64,000 nucleotides of DNA from Rhodocollybia butyracea. Taxonomy: Eukaryota; Basidiomycota; Agaricomycetes; Agaricales; Omphalotaceae. Below the pieces are notes generated by a model. The model was not told the origin of the DNA and searched no databases. It saw nothing but the letters and a program-made list of their open reading frames with translations. The position numbers and the translations under genes are program-made. Position 1 is the first letter of the stretch; every line of letters begins with the position of its first letter. The stretch lies in the NCBI GenBank assembly GCA_015501585.1, contig JADNRY010000174.1, positions 1-64,000 on the forward strand. Direction: 5' to 3'. Shown here one piece after another: positions 52,699-64,000 of this stretch.

Positions 52699-54114
52699 TT
52701 AACTTTCTTCAATGATGTTTGCTATAATGCCTGCCAGCCATTCGCGCAATAGCACATTCTGAATAAAAGACCCCTTGGCCTTGACTGGCAAGTCCTCGAA
52801 GAACGCCTCCACCATTTCGAGTACAGTGTCGTCCGTCAACTCATGTTTATACGGTGTCAGCTTGACATGCTGTAATGCACACCCTGACCGCTTTACTACC
52901 TCTTTTAGCTCGCTAACAGATGTGTCAGCTTCATAAACTCTTCCAGGCCAGTGATCTTCATCAACAAGGTTGGCCAGTGTAACTTACAGTTTGGTCAACT
53001 TGGGGAGCGTAACACAGTCCCAGGCCCATTTTCGACCTCATCCTTGATATGCCCACCAATGACCAAGGTTAATAGGGAAGATTGACAGGTGATTTGTTTA
53101 ACATCAGGGTTCCCTCTGAATTTAAACGATTCGAGCTTCAAGAACTCCAAACAAGGGCATATGTGGAGTAACCTGGCAAGAGATACACCCCAATAGCAAC
53201 CAAGCTTCAAGATCTTCAAGTTTCGACTTGCTATGACATCTGCATATGACTCCAAGAGCTCATCTAGTTCCAATTTCTGGAGAGGAGGGTGACACTCCAG
53301 AATTCGATTAGACATCACAACTGTATCTCTGGTCCAGCCAGGGTAAGGTTCAAATGACAGATCTTTGAGAAGAGGAAAGCGCATAGAGGAGGGTTCAAAA
53401 TCAAACAGGCTGTTAACATGTTCTGCAGATCCAAGCGACAATGTAGCTTGCCTCCATCTGTGAGCTTGTGCTGTCAACATTGTAATGACAGATGGAAGAA
53501 TATGAGATGAAACGACCCCAATACTCAAAGGTACTGAGACTCCCGATCGCAAAAAGCATTCGGTCAGAAATGCAGTCATTTCAATGGAGCGAGGTGAGCC
53601 ATACTGGAAGTGTAAAGCAACCTTTATCCTCGACCAGAAAATAGAGTACGAAATAGCTTCATGTCGCCACCAAAAGCAGATCCAGGTGAGTAGAAAGATA
53701 GATCCAGATAGTTTAGTAGGATAGAAGTTCTCGGTTGAGTAGGTGATACCAGGTTTACTGGATGTCTCAATGAATAGTTGGAAGATTGCTGTTATAATGT
53801 CCGAGGGAAGGGTTCGAACGGGAGCCAATAGAGATTCCTGCAGTTTCAGGACCTTCAAAAACATGCTCCGAGTTCAAAATCTGGCTACGAGATGTGCTCT
53901 CGGAGCATGTTTGCAGATCACTTTGGGTCTGAGCAATTAGAGCGCGCGACTGTGCTCGGGCCACAGGAGAGTTGGGAATGTCGTTGTGGCGGCTTTTGGC
54001 AAGGAGTTCTGCATAGCATGCCTGGTAGTCATATTCTAGGGAAGAGCAAGTTTGATAGTGCACGGAGGTCGGGTTCATAGAATCCAACTGACTATGTGAA
54101 ACATCGTCCGACAT
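52699..54114 (-). pseudogene. F-box protein gene with two apparent frameshifts
   Basis: ATG at 54114 (MSDDVSHSQLDSMNP), an F-box at about 53830 (LLAPVRTLPSDIITAIFQLF), then leucine-rich text (FPLLKDLSFEP, LQKLELDELLE, NLKILKLGCYWGV, CLEFLKLESFKF), and after a further intron a tail (SGCALQHVKLTPY...) to the TAA at 52701-52699. The frame changes without a usable intron near 53880 and again at GTCGAAAATGG near 53030, where one added A restores WAWDCVTLPKLTKL. Apart from these two places the gene is complete and typical of the expanded F-box/LRR families, so it is either recently inactivated or mis-sequenced. Confidence 0.65.
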
Positions 54115-54386
54115 AGTGCTGCCACTGGCTGCAAGCAGAAAGCTAGAGTGTGAACACGGTAACAAAATAGCCTAGCTAGCTGTCTTTTGTGAAGAGAATA
54201 CTCGTTCACATATAAAGCCTAGTGGCCAGGGTTCGTGGGACCTTCGTGTTCGATTTTTTAAAACTCCGATCCCTTGCCGTGTCTGTTCCGGCCCCTTGTA
54301 ATCATAGCTTCGTAATACTGAGTACATTGCTGATAAGATAATGCCTTGTACGGTAGAAATAATATCCCTTTACCTACGTTGAAACC

Positions 54387-55025
54387 ATGAGCTCAGATAC
54401 AGACGTTTCTATGTCTGATGATGAATCGTCGACTCGTAACAATTTTATTCACACATCTGGATCTTCTTCTGCGCCCCAATTTACCCCCGCATCAAGTGGA
54501 AGCTACGTTTTATATGGGCACCCCTATCCACAATACCAGCCACTACCGCAGACGCCAGTTCCTGCGCATCTACCCTACCAGCCACTACCACAGACACCAG
54601 TTCCTGCACATCTACTACCCTACCAGCCACTACCGCAGACACCAATTCCTGCACATCTACCCACTACATCAACAACACTACCTCATTTTTTCCACCAACC
54701 TTCCTCTCAAAAACCTCGCTCCCAAGCTACCGCTTCTGGATTTAGCGGGGACACGCCTGTGTCTGATCCAAATCTACGCAAGCTGGAAAACATCCTACAA
54801 GTAATTGCAGATGAGAAGTGGGCATTCGGAACCTTCTTGTACTATTTTTTCCGAGAAAAGGATGCCAATGGTCACACCATCAAAGGACGATCGCGCAGGC
54901 ACTCTGCAATGTTGTCAAAATTTTTAGAAGGTGCCGGAACACGGTTTTGCGACGTCCTACAAGAATCCAATCAAAGTCAGGAAAGGTCCATCCTTGCAGA
55001 CCATGCCGCAGTGTACGGAAAATAA
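54387..55025 (+). CDS. Fragment with proline-rich repeats, DUF6589-like N-terminus
   Basis: Open frame of 212 residues. The N-terminus is acidic/Ser-rich and includes three near-identical units of 14-15 residues (QYQPLPQTPVPAHLP) from 54534 to 54662. The part LENILQVIADEKWAFGTFLY ... RSRRHSAMLSKFLEG resembles, from memory, the N-terminal pattern of the large DUF6589 proteins of Agaricomycetes, which are often near 1000 residues. Here the frame stops soon after that block, just where homology to a helicase begins on the other strand, so I read it as a truncated gene. The DUF assignment is weak. Confidence 0.4.
   Translation: MSSDTDVSMSDDESSTRNNFIHTSGSSSAPQFTPASSGSYVLYGHPYPQYQPLPQTPVPAHLPYQPLPQTPVPAHLLPYQPLPQTPIPAHLPTTSTTLPHFFHQPSSQKPRSQATASGFSGDTPVSDPNLRKLENILQVIADEKWAFGTFLYYFFREKDANGHTIKGRSRRHSAMLSKFLEGAGTRFCDVLQESNQSQERSILADHAAVYGK
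54534..54662. repeat. Three coding repeats of 42-45 bp
   Basis: Units start at 54534, 54576 and 54621 (TACCAGCCACTACC...CATCTACCC). The third-base differences are few, so the expansion is recent. Confidence 0.85.
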
Positions 55026-55845
55026 ATTGGAGTTCTGGACGATGATTTGAACGACGGGTAAAGGAGAAAGAGCCCTCCTTCAGACCCAGGATTTCTGTTA
55101 TCTTCTGGGTATCTGTACCAGCAGGAAGAGTGGCCGTAACACCCGTAAGTGTGGTCCAACGCGGGAGACGCATCAGAACATTCCCAATGTCTCGAAATGA
55201 GGCACGAAAGCCAGGGGCACCCCATGACAGAATCAAATGGACCTCGTCAATGTCCAGAGCAATGATGCGTGAATAGAATGAGGGATTGGAGAGAGCGGTG
55301 GTAAAAGGTTTAGATGAAAGCTGTTCTGGGGACAGGAGAAGACAGCAAAGATGTGGTTGCACGGCCAGAACCCATAAATCGATTCGGCGTGTACGCGCAG
55401 CCTTCAATGTATCTTCATTAATAGCAATTGATGGTATACCTAATTCATTAAAAGTTTTTTCCTATTAGGAATTTGTAAGAGAAAGGAAGACAGGAAACGA
55501 AGATAAAATAGATACCATGTCTTCTTCCAGTCCTTTAGTCGGAAACACTATTATAGTGACAGCATTTCGCGGGATTCTACGATTTAAACATTGCTTCATA
55601 TCATGAGAATCCGGTAGCTTATCCAGCTCCTGCAGAAGGACCATGAATCCCGCAAAATATGTAGTTTTCCCGCCGCCAGTCTTGATTACCGATATGACAT
55701 GAAAACCATCGATAGCCTTGCATATTCCATGCAATGCATAATCATGTATATCATGGGCGAATCGCGGTCGGATTAGTTGGCGAACACGAGCTATATTATC
55801 CGGTGTCGAGAGTCTTGATGGCTCTTCGCCGGAATCGTTCGGCAT
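54930..55845 (-). pseudogene. RecQ-like DNA helicase fragment
   Basis: ATG at 55845. Exon 1 has HGICKAIDGFHV and the Walker A motif KTGGGKTTYFAGF, then IIVFPTKGLEEDM. After an intron of about 50 nt (55515-55460) come motif II in ALDIDEVHLILSWG, FRASFRDIGNVL, and motif III-like TGVTATLP. Helicase domain 1 is complete, but the homology fades after FPDFDWILVGRRKT at about 54945 and all of RecQ domain 2 is missing. A lone first lobe would not unwind DNA. Frames look intact up to the break, so truncation rather than slow decay is likely. Confidence 0.65.
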
Positions 55846-57766
55846 TCAATAAATAGATAAAGTACGAGGAAATCAACGAGGCGCAAAACGCGCCAGTGAC
55901 CGTGCATGAGCCCACGTGAGTTTACTCATAGGCCGGCAAGTACACGGCATCATACGGCAAAGGCTCGGAATCGAACACGAGGGTCCATCAAACCCTGGCC
56001 ACAGGCCCACAAGGCGAGTAACGAAACGCGACTAGTGGCAGGTCACATGATTACCTCCCATCGTTCCGGCGGGCCGTCTGTTTGGAATCATCCTTGGACC
56101 TTCCTTTAATCGCTCATTGGGTCATTATAAAAGTTTAGGCTTTTAGAGACCAGGTATGATCTCCCCATTCTCCACTTAATGTCTCTGAACGATAATAGGC
56201 TCGAGTCAAGTCGCGACAAACGCGACACGTAAACCGTCCATTGTCGTCCAGACTCATACCTTCGGTTATCGATTGTTGGTGCGTCTTGGCCGATATCGAT
56301 GATTAGCTTGCTGGGGTAGTCTAAACAGCGGGCTAACGAAATTGAGAAGGTTGCAAGATTACCCAGGGTGCTGATTGGTCACCACCTTAGACTCTCCCAA
56401 CCTCTTTTACTCGCCATTGCTCTTTCAACCCTAGATATTCTTTTTTGGTAAAGTTGTAGCCTCCGGTCATTGATCCTGTTACAACCGTTGCTCAGCGCTT
56501 CAGCGTTCCTCTGGATTGTCCTACTAGTACTGGTACAACTTGAATGCTCGTTGACTCTTCGCATGTCCTCATTAACCCCATTCAACAATATAGTGAGTTC
56601 AATTGGTCCGATGTTCAGGTGCTGTTTCTGGGTGCGCTGTACGAGCAAACATTGACAGAGCAGGGCTATTGTGATAAATATGGTTCAAGTAGTGCTGATC
56701 TAATACTATCCCCTCGACCTCTGTACTTCCAGACATCGACATTAATTAGTATCGACGACGGCTCGATCTCGAATCTCGATGGATGCTGTTAGGAATGTCG
56801 GAAAAAGTGTGTTTTATGCAGCTAGAGCAACTGGTCGACTGATTGATTTGTACATGGCTTTCAATGCGCGGGACAAATAACTCCCCGTCTTCAATCACCC
56901 CGTTCGGGAACTTGGACCCCTTCCGTCTCCTCCCGTCTCCTCCCGTCCGCGACATCTCCAACATAAACTCTTGAAACTTTTGATGAACTATGTAGGTCAA
57001 TTGATTGTAAGTACTCCAATTATTCGATCCCGATGTCCTAGAGTTCCTCTTCCAGGTTGATTTTTGTCATTTGACCATCAAAATTCTTATCACTGACGAA
57101 ACTCACAAGTTTTGGTGCTTTCAATTATAATTCAATAGACATGGACATGTTAACAGTGAACGTTTGGGTTAACAAGAACTGGACCATCTCGAGCTACGTT
57201 CTTTCCGTCAGACTTTGTATTCAATAATGCAACTGACTCAAGGCAGATGCAAGCAAACACATCACTCATAAATATCCGCTCAGTCCTTATATAGAGTAAT
57301 CTACGGCTGGTTTGGCTGATAACAATGAGAGCTTGTTAACAAGGCCTCACAAAATTGCATTCGAGGTACAGATTCACATCACCACCGCGCATATCGTAGC
57401 TCACGTTGATCTCGCATAAAATATAATATGGCTCTAGTATCTGCGATAACCTTACAGATAGTTCAATGCTCAAGCTCAACAATTATTCTTCTGTGGCTTC
57501 GATATCACGAAGATGACTTTTGATTGGTACTGATCAGAGTTATGTGGTTGGATAATTTCCTTGGATCTGTGCCTACCTATGCTTACGGTACTGATTCCTT
57601 GTTCTAACTCTAGCGTTCTTAATTGTGGGCTAGACGTTGTCCCTACAGTCCGCCGTCACTCGTCACTCGAATGAGAAATGAAATCGATACATTCCAGCCA
57701 GCCAGAAGCGACTAAATACTGATTTTACATGTCCGTTTCGCTTCCACCTCCAAGAAATGTCACCTC
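55846..57766. other. Intergenic with copy 2 of a dispersed repeat
   Basis: No gene supported. The dispersed repeat is at 56776-56905. CTCCCGTCTCCTCCCGTC at 56930-56947 is a short direct repeat. Promoter of the helicase fragment would lie next to 55846. Confidence 0.4.
56776..56905. repeat. Dispersed repeat, copy 2
   Basis: Counterpart of 52213-52345 in the same orientation, see there. Confidence 0.6.
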
Positions 57767-59816
57767 CTAAGAAATGTACTCCAACTCTTGACTATTTGGG
57801 TCAGATTTGTCAGTAAAGCTACTACTATAACCGATGTCGTTGTGCATTGTTTTGGTGACATTCACTTCGACGGAGACAGGCATAGACATGTTGGGATGGG
57901 AGTCGCTTCTGGAGAGAAAGTTAATCTTTCCTGACCTTGCCGCCCCTCGGTCCCGCGATTCCGTACCACCCATACTGATGACCTCAAGATCCATGGCATT
58001 GTGGGTGAATGCTGTTGATTTTACAGCCTGACGCAGAGACCCTCGGGAATTGAGCCTGTGAGTTTGGCAGTTAGACTATTAGAGTTCCCCGTATACAAAC
58101 TTGAATGAATTACATAGCCAACACAGAATTTGCGTACACTGGAAAAAGTAATTGAGTACTAGTCCTCAAAGCGGAACGAAAAACTTACATTTTGCAATGA
58201 TGAAGTGAAGAGCGAGGAATACCAGGTTGGGCAAAGTCAGCCACTAGCAAAAAACAATTATATCAATTATTCAGTTTGGGGAATAATCTGATCTCACTGT
58301 TATACATGCTGCAATAGTGGCGATACTATCATGATGAAGCAGTTATGCATTTGAAGTTGTCGGAGATATCTAGTTCACTTACGCTGTAATCGAACCTGTT
58401 TCCAGGGTGTAAAGAATCAAAGAATCGATCACATTGTGCAGGCTGCGAGAAAACGAATCAGTCTTAGGATATAAGATTGGAAAGCGTTTTCATACGTGCT
58501 GAATTGTGCTCGGTTTTGCTTCAGAATAATCTAAAACCGGATCATACATGTGAGTCGAACATAAATACGATATTCTGAGGTAATTCTCACCGTCATGACC
58601 CCAGAAATCAGAACGTCAACAGCGCAGGAAAGCGACAGTCCGGCTGTGAAGACCCACTGACAGAGAATACCATGAGAGCAATCCGCATACAAATAAGTTA
58701 ACTCACTCCGGCTTCACGTCTAAATCCTACGAAGCTTTTCGTTTTTATCATATAGACGGTGGAGACTACAAGAAGTGTGCATCAGATAATGAAATGCTGG
58801 GCTAGGGAGATCGGAGAAAGAACGTTACCTGTAGCCGCAACTAAGAAAACAGCTACTCAACGCCATTCGTATTTCTCAAACAAACAGCTAAGCTTACCGA
58901 CTCGAAGGGTTGCGAATACCACCTGATTTTGATTTAGCATGATATGATTTAGACTGTTGGAGGGAGCGAAAGGTGCTAACAATAGGTATAGTTATCCAAT
59001 AGTTGCGCCCGCTGACTGTGCATCGTTGTTAGTGCCAACGGCAAGGGCCGTAGTAATAGGAGCTATTTACAGCGAAAGATTCTCCACGAGTAGACACTAA
59101 AAGCATGACCAGCAATTTAATTCTTCTGATTGCAAAAACAACGACGCGACGGACCTATGTGCAACGAACGTCGAAATTCCCTATTATATATTAGAAAGCG
59201 ATAGATGAAAGTAGTATCGGACTCACCGTGACCAGAACTGTGAGCTAGTACGCGAGAAATCATTTAAATTAGACTAGAGTCTTGTACTGGCTGTAGATTA
59301 AGCGCTTACTCCATCGTCCTAGTAGCATAAAAATGAGTGTGGGACATTGAATGAGGAGGTAGGTACAGACGTTGGTATGAAATCCGGGTCTCTGCTACCT
59401 TCAGTGATAAACCACTCCCAAGCACTGTTCCACAAGAGTATTGAATGTAGAAGATCAAGGACACTAATAGTCGAGGTTGTTCAAGATAATCTGAAGAAAA
59501 ATGTAGTTCAAGCGACATACAGGAATGTGGCGACCTTGAGGCAAAAATCAGTATCGAGAAGAAAACACTTGGAGATACTTACCAGAAGCGACATACGCCA
59601 TGTATCGGATGGCTTTGCAGAGCGGAAATAAACTGCCATTTGTGCAATCAATATTCCAGAAAAACTAGAATCAAAATTTTTATCATTCATAAGGAGATAT
59701 TTGACACGAGCGACACGCTCATGCTGCTTCATACATACACCAAAGCGAGAGGAAAACCGATAATGATCGCTCCAAGCGTCGACTTTGCTGACATTGTGAA
59801 GATAAAGGAAGGTCAT
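57767..59816 (-). CDS. DUF6534-type multi-spanning membrane protein
   Basis: A basidiomycete membrane protein family with about seven helices and no known biochemical role. Many short exons. Visible blocks in order: FSGILIAQMAVYFRSAKPSD, VATFLVLDLLHSILLWNSAW (after a 57-nt intron), TVLVT, VVFAIRRIKLLVMLL, VYMIKTKSFVGFRREAG, WVFTAGLSLSCAVDVLISGV, MTIILKQNRAQF, HNVIDSLILYTLETGSITAI, WLTLPNLVFLALHFIIAK, LYANSVLAMLNSRGSLRQ. The last two, with the LNSR signature, are diagnostic of the family. The hydrophilic tail ends at 57767. The C-terminal half splices cleanly; start and the exons around 59100-59350 are less certain, and I cannot exclude a break there. Confidence 0.7.
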
Positions 59817-62800
59817 TCATCTTTCCGGAGGCTCTTTTGTAGTACGGGGACTTGAATGTAAAACAACTCGGAATAAGTCGCACCAGTCCACAAACAGAGG
59901 CAACGCTCTCATGGGAAGATCAGTATCCGGGATAAGGTCCCAACCATCAAGTATACGTATCATTCAAACAAATTTAACATTTCAATGGTCAGCTGAGAGC
60001 TAGTGGTGGGAGAACCCACGTCTGGAGCTTGAAGCCGAAATAGGAATGAATCGGATAGCACCGTACGAGATTTAATAAATACCTGGAGCGCATGGAAAGG
60101 AAAATTTTCCTTTCCGAACCCGTCGCCTCCCCACGGCGCCCACTATACTCTAAAACGTTGTAGGGTAAAGTTTTCTTGAAGATATCGAAAGTCGTCTGCT
60201 AGTTGAAGGAATTCGTTGAGAGTCACTGCAATTCCGGGTTTTTCCTCGCATCACTGTCACTTACTCTTTCTCTGTCGCCAGCTTGGCTTGTGTTTGATTT
60301 TTTAATTCAACTCTTGAAAGTTGATGCCCCCATGAAAATTCGAAATCGGGTATTCAAGTAAGAGCGTCTGAACTCGGTGTTCCAGTCCAGAATGCTTATT
60401 TTTGCAAAGGATATTTTGTTAAACTGCCCTCACTTTCCAGTGAGAACCGGAGAGTTACAACTTGAACGTAAGGTTTGCCGCTTAGAGTCAGAACTGTTTT
60501 GATTATCTGCCAAGTACGCCAACGCCGGGCTTGGTTTTTTGGCGGAGAACCCGCTCTTACCCCATCGTACCCGCCCAAAGGTGTTAAATTTACCGGTGCG
60601 ACCCGACTCCTTAGAGCTTTGGCAGACGTTGAGGTATTATTGATGCTCTAGAAGCTGCAATAAACGATGGTGACAGTGTTTCGTTTCTGCCATCTGCTGT
60701 CTTAGTCAGACTGGACTGCATGTGCTTGTGCATGCTTGTGCATGTGGCTTAACCTTAGCCTTTTGGCGTCGAATTGCAGAAATGATAAATGGGATCTGTA
60801 AATTGCACGCGATCATCAAGTTGAGTTCCTGCTGGCAGTGGGATTAATCATCTGTTTCCGCACTGATTTTCGTCGCTACGGACTCCTTGACTTTTCAATA
60901 GGTGTGAGATACGCGCGCGACGATGTCGGAAGTGATGAGTCCTACAACCAAGCCACAGCTCGGGTTGTAGAGCTTATACAGGAAGTAGCGAGATGGCAAG
61001 TGTTGGCGTCGGTGGATGGAGTCAGTGAAAACTCGGACCGATTATGGGCGTCTATCCCATGCGCACGCTGTTTTTGCACCAGTTAGACGAAACTCCAAAT
61101 GCGAATTCTGAAGACTCTTCTCTATCCTTCGATCTAATGGCATTAGCGAGTATTTTGGCCTGTAACCAAAATTCGGCTACATATGGACGCAATCTTCAGG
61201 TAGAACGGGAAAGGCAAAGAAAGAAGTGATGGAAATGAGGATGGAGAAATGACTGACATCCATACCGCCTGCTAGCGTTCACCAGCGCCTACAAACGCGA
61301 TACAAAACCTAGGTTCCTGGACTAGTGAGTACTTAGTACTTGACGTCTTGACGCTTAGCGCTTAGTTTTCTCTCGGACTTTGCGTCATCGTCCACGTTCA
61401 ACGTTCAAACGTTCAACGCTAAAATTTCTTTCATGAAGGTTCGGACGAAAACGATTTTAATATGCATTTCAGCAACTCATCTTACCACAAGGTTTGCGAG
61501 CCACACTTGTTCCCATCCAAAACACGCACACGACACGCCACGCCACTTACTGACAAGCGTTCACGTTAGATTCCTGACTGCGCTAGCATGAAAGCCGCTA
61601 TGGAGCTCTTCCTCAATTCCTACGTGTCGGGAGGCGTTATTCAAGTAAGTCGGAATCCAATAATCACCGGAATCTACGGGTTGACCACATGGTACAGCTA
61701 CATATTTTCACTTTGTTCGTGCGTTGCTAGTGTTCGCAAAGTATGAGTTGCGGCTCAACATAGGAGCTTGGGATGAGAAATCAGTGTGCGCTTTCTATAC
61801 TATTCACGTTTATCTTTTGTTTTTTAACGACTTTCATTTAGATGTACATTATCGGCTTATTTGTGATCCAAGGCAAAACTTCGAAAAGCAACGATCTCAA
61901 AAAATCTTTAGAGTCCAAACGCCACTCCCAACCTCCAAGAACTTTATATCAGTTGTGACAACACTATTCGAACATGCTCCCGTTCAATGACACCTCGGAA
62001 TCTGTTTCGAGTTCGACTGGGGCTGATACGACGCTTGTTTGCCTACGAGAATGTTCCTTCTACCGCTACTGCCGGATAACTTCGAAAGTTTGACGTGACC
62101 GTGGCATCACGGTTCGCACCTTGGCGCCGATAATGAGGATGGCTCGATTCTACATCCAATCTTTCTCCCGCATTTGCTTTAAACTTGGTAGCATCACTGT
62201 TCCTCCGGCTGTGCTATTGGCTACAGGAACTCTCGGGTTCAATTACTGGTACAGATGAGGTGGAATATCCGTCTACCAATCCAACCTACGACGTAGACCG
62301 CTGAATCTCAGCCATTGTTTTCGATAGCCTTGGGCGGTAGGTCTAGGAAGCTGAAGGAGTTTTATAAGGGTCCAGAGGCGAGAGGTACAAGCTGGTACAA
62401 GCTGCAGATGGTGATGCGATACCCTAGTGGGAGCGGGCTTTTGGAGTTGGTGGGATCCTCCATGAGAAGAGGAAAGAAAAGTTCGCAGTCCGTAACTTGG
62501 TTGGGGAAATGGATAGCGTCCGAGAACACAGTAACGTTATTCTAACCCTCATCCACAATATTGGTAACACAGATTTACTCTTTTTTTCTCAGCTGTACCA
62601 CATACTCTACGTATCAGATAATCAAGTGCCACTGTGATCTCCTCGATAAGAATAGTATGGACGTGCCAAGACAGATTCCTCAATCAAGATCGTCTTTTTT
62701 TATCAATCAAACACACACACCAATAATACGGGCGGCTGTATAAGCAGACAAGGCGGTAGGTGAAATTAGGGTTGGCTCCCGAGCACAACAAGTCTTGTCC

Positions 62801-64000
62801 GAGCAGCTCCGACCAAAAGAAGGTCAAGTTGGTGGAATCATCGGCGATAAGATACGGAAACAGCCCGAGGCAGAAACGTCAACAACGGTAATTTCAAGGA
62901 GGATCGAAAAATCGCAAGCCAGTGAAGCTCTGATCTAATTACCAGATTTTCGGAAAGTTTTACAAGTCACAGTGTGCATGCATTGTTTTCACGTAAGTAT
63001 CGAAGAGTCCGTGGCTCCGACTCCTCCGAGTGTCGAGTGTCGTTTGGAAGTGAATATTTCTAAATCAAAGTATATCCATTATGAGTCGGAATGAGTTGCA
63101 TATCGAACTGTCTACCTACCCCGTGTTCTTCTACCATCTACGTTTCGGAACTATCTTTCATGTATGACATGCTGAGCTCGAAACACGGCGTTGTAGTGGT
63201 GATAGAGCGTAAGGTAGAGTATTCTGAGTTGTCTGCCCCTCGCGAAGTTGATGCTAACAAACAATCTTTAGCTGTACAGCGAAGTTCTGAAACTATCGCC
63301 CATTGTCCGAAGATTCGGAGTGTCACCGCGCTGTGAAGAAGGCCGACCCCAAACTTTCGGGGGGGGGTTCTCTCATAGTTGGCGAGTTCTTCTTACCTAC
63401 CTCCCCTTCGGAACTCTGGACTTCCACCTCCATCAGTGCAAGTTGAGAAATAGAGGTAGTAACAACATATTCTCGAAATCAGACGATCCTAGCGTACTAA
63501 ATAGGTATGGCCCTTCGCCTCTTGCAACCCTCTGTCCAGTCATTATTGTCGTGTACAAGTAAAATCGATATGCTGCCAAGCCCGCCATTCCCAATCTGTA
63601 CCCTCAGTAATCATCGGTTGCGAGGGCCCGACATACCTTATTTTAAACAGTATCGTTCTGTTCGATGTGGTCACTGGTTAGAATAGCCAGCCTCAGCTGA
63701 GCACTGACTCCAGAGTATTGCTACTCTTCCCGAGGTGAAGGATTTATATATTCAGGGGGTCATATCATTCTTTCAATACGAGTCAATTGGGTTGCTCCTC
63801 TGCTCTCCATTTGTTCTCCACTGGTACTTACACGCTGTTATACTCGCTGTAGTGATATTATATAAGTTCTCACCAATCCATCTTTCTCTTATCTTTCTTA
63901 CCTGTTGCTTTAGTCGCAGCACAAACTCAGAGTGCAGAATTAGGAATGTCTCATGATGCCTTGGATAACACAAATACACTGCATAAAAAGAATTCTATAC
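59817..64000. other. Terminal region without a recognised gene
   Basis: Small plus-strand frames at 60838-61086, 61588-61680 (MKAAMELFLNSYVSGGVIQ followed by a GTAAGT), 61724-61990 and 62315-62545 have no domains and I could not join them. GTGCATGCTTGTGCATG at about 60725-60742 and a nine-base G run at 63359-63368 are the only notable simple sequences. 63735-63956 is hydrophobic in one frame but lacks other support. Confidence 0.35.

Overview
The window looks like nuclear DNA of a basidiomycete fungus (Agaricomycetes; a Rhizoctonia-like member of the Cantharellales is my best guess, not proven). The reasons are genes split by many introns of about 50 nt with GTRNGT/YAG borders, a DUF6534-type seven-helix membrane protein, F-box/LRR-type proteins, a fungal cytochrome P450, a full-length ABCC transporter, CACTA-type and DIRS-type transposons, and a tRNA-Arg with an intron next to the anticodon.

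Region 1 (1-31 kb) is rearranged and rich in repeats. Three minus-strand copies of an unrecognised secreted-protein family lie at 1-3934, 20458-21772 and about 22600-23765. The first copy has been hit twice: by a 181-bp MITE inside an intron and by a 2.5-kb foldback element whose arms exceed 1 kb, inside an exon. Between the copies lie an apparently intact ABCC transporter (4928-11110, minus) and two copies of a short-chain dehydrogenase (SDR): a good gene at 24879-25887 and a decayed duplicate at about 11490-12836. The duplicate's 3' flank is split by a foldback CACTA element (12837-19055), which itself carries a DIRS-like tyrosine-recombinase retrotransposon (13093-18080). A smaller relative of the CACTA element sits at 30232-30939.

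Region 2 (31-64 kb) is more ordinary: a P450 (31422-33647, one apparent frameshift), an F-box-like/LRR-like gene (34236-35787), a large bHLH-zipper regulator with a very long loop (38699-43019, minus), a tRNA-Arg(ACG) with two decayed copies (46.0-46.7 kb), a small secreted cysteine-rich protein (49277-49731), an unknown gene with a 2-base slip (50419-51795), an F-box gene with apparent frameshifts (52699-54114, minus), two gene fragments meeting tail to tail (54387-55845) and a DUF6534 gene (57767-59816, minus). The last 4 kb hold no gene I can support.

The genes do not form a clear pathway. Transporter, SDR, P450 and secreted proteins together are what one expects of an accessory, environment-facing fungal region. 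Several genes differ from an open frame by one or two bases, so either pseudogenisation or sequence error must be considered throughout. Exon borders were read by eye and not confirmed by any alignment or transcript.
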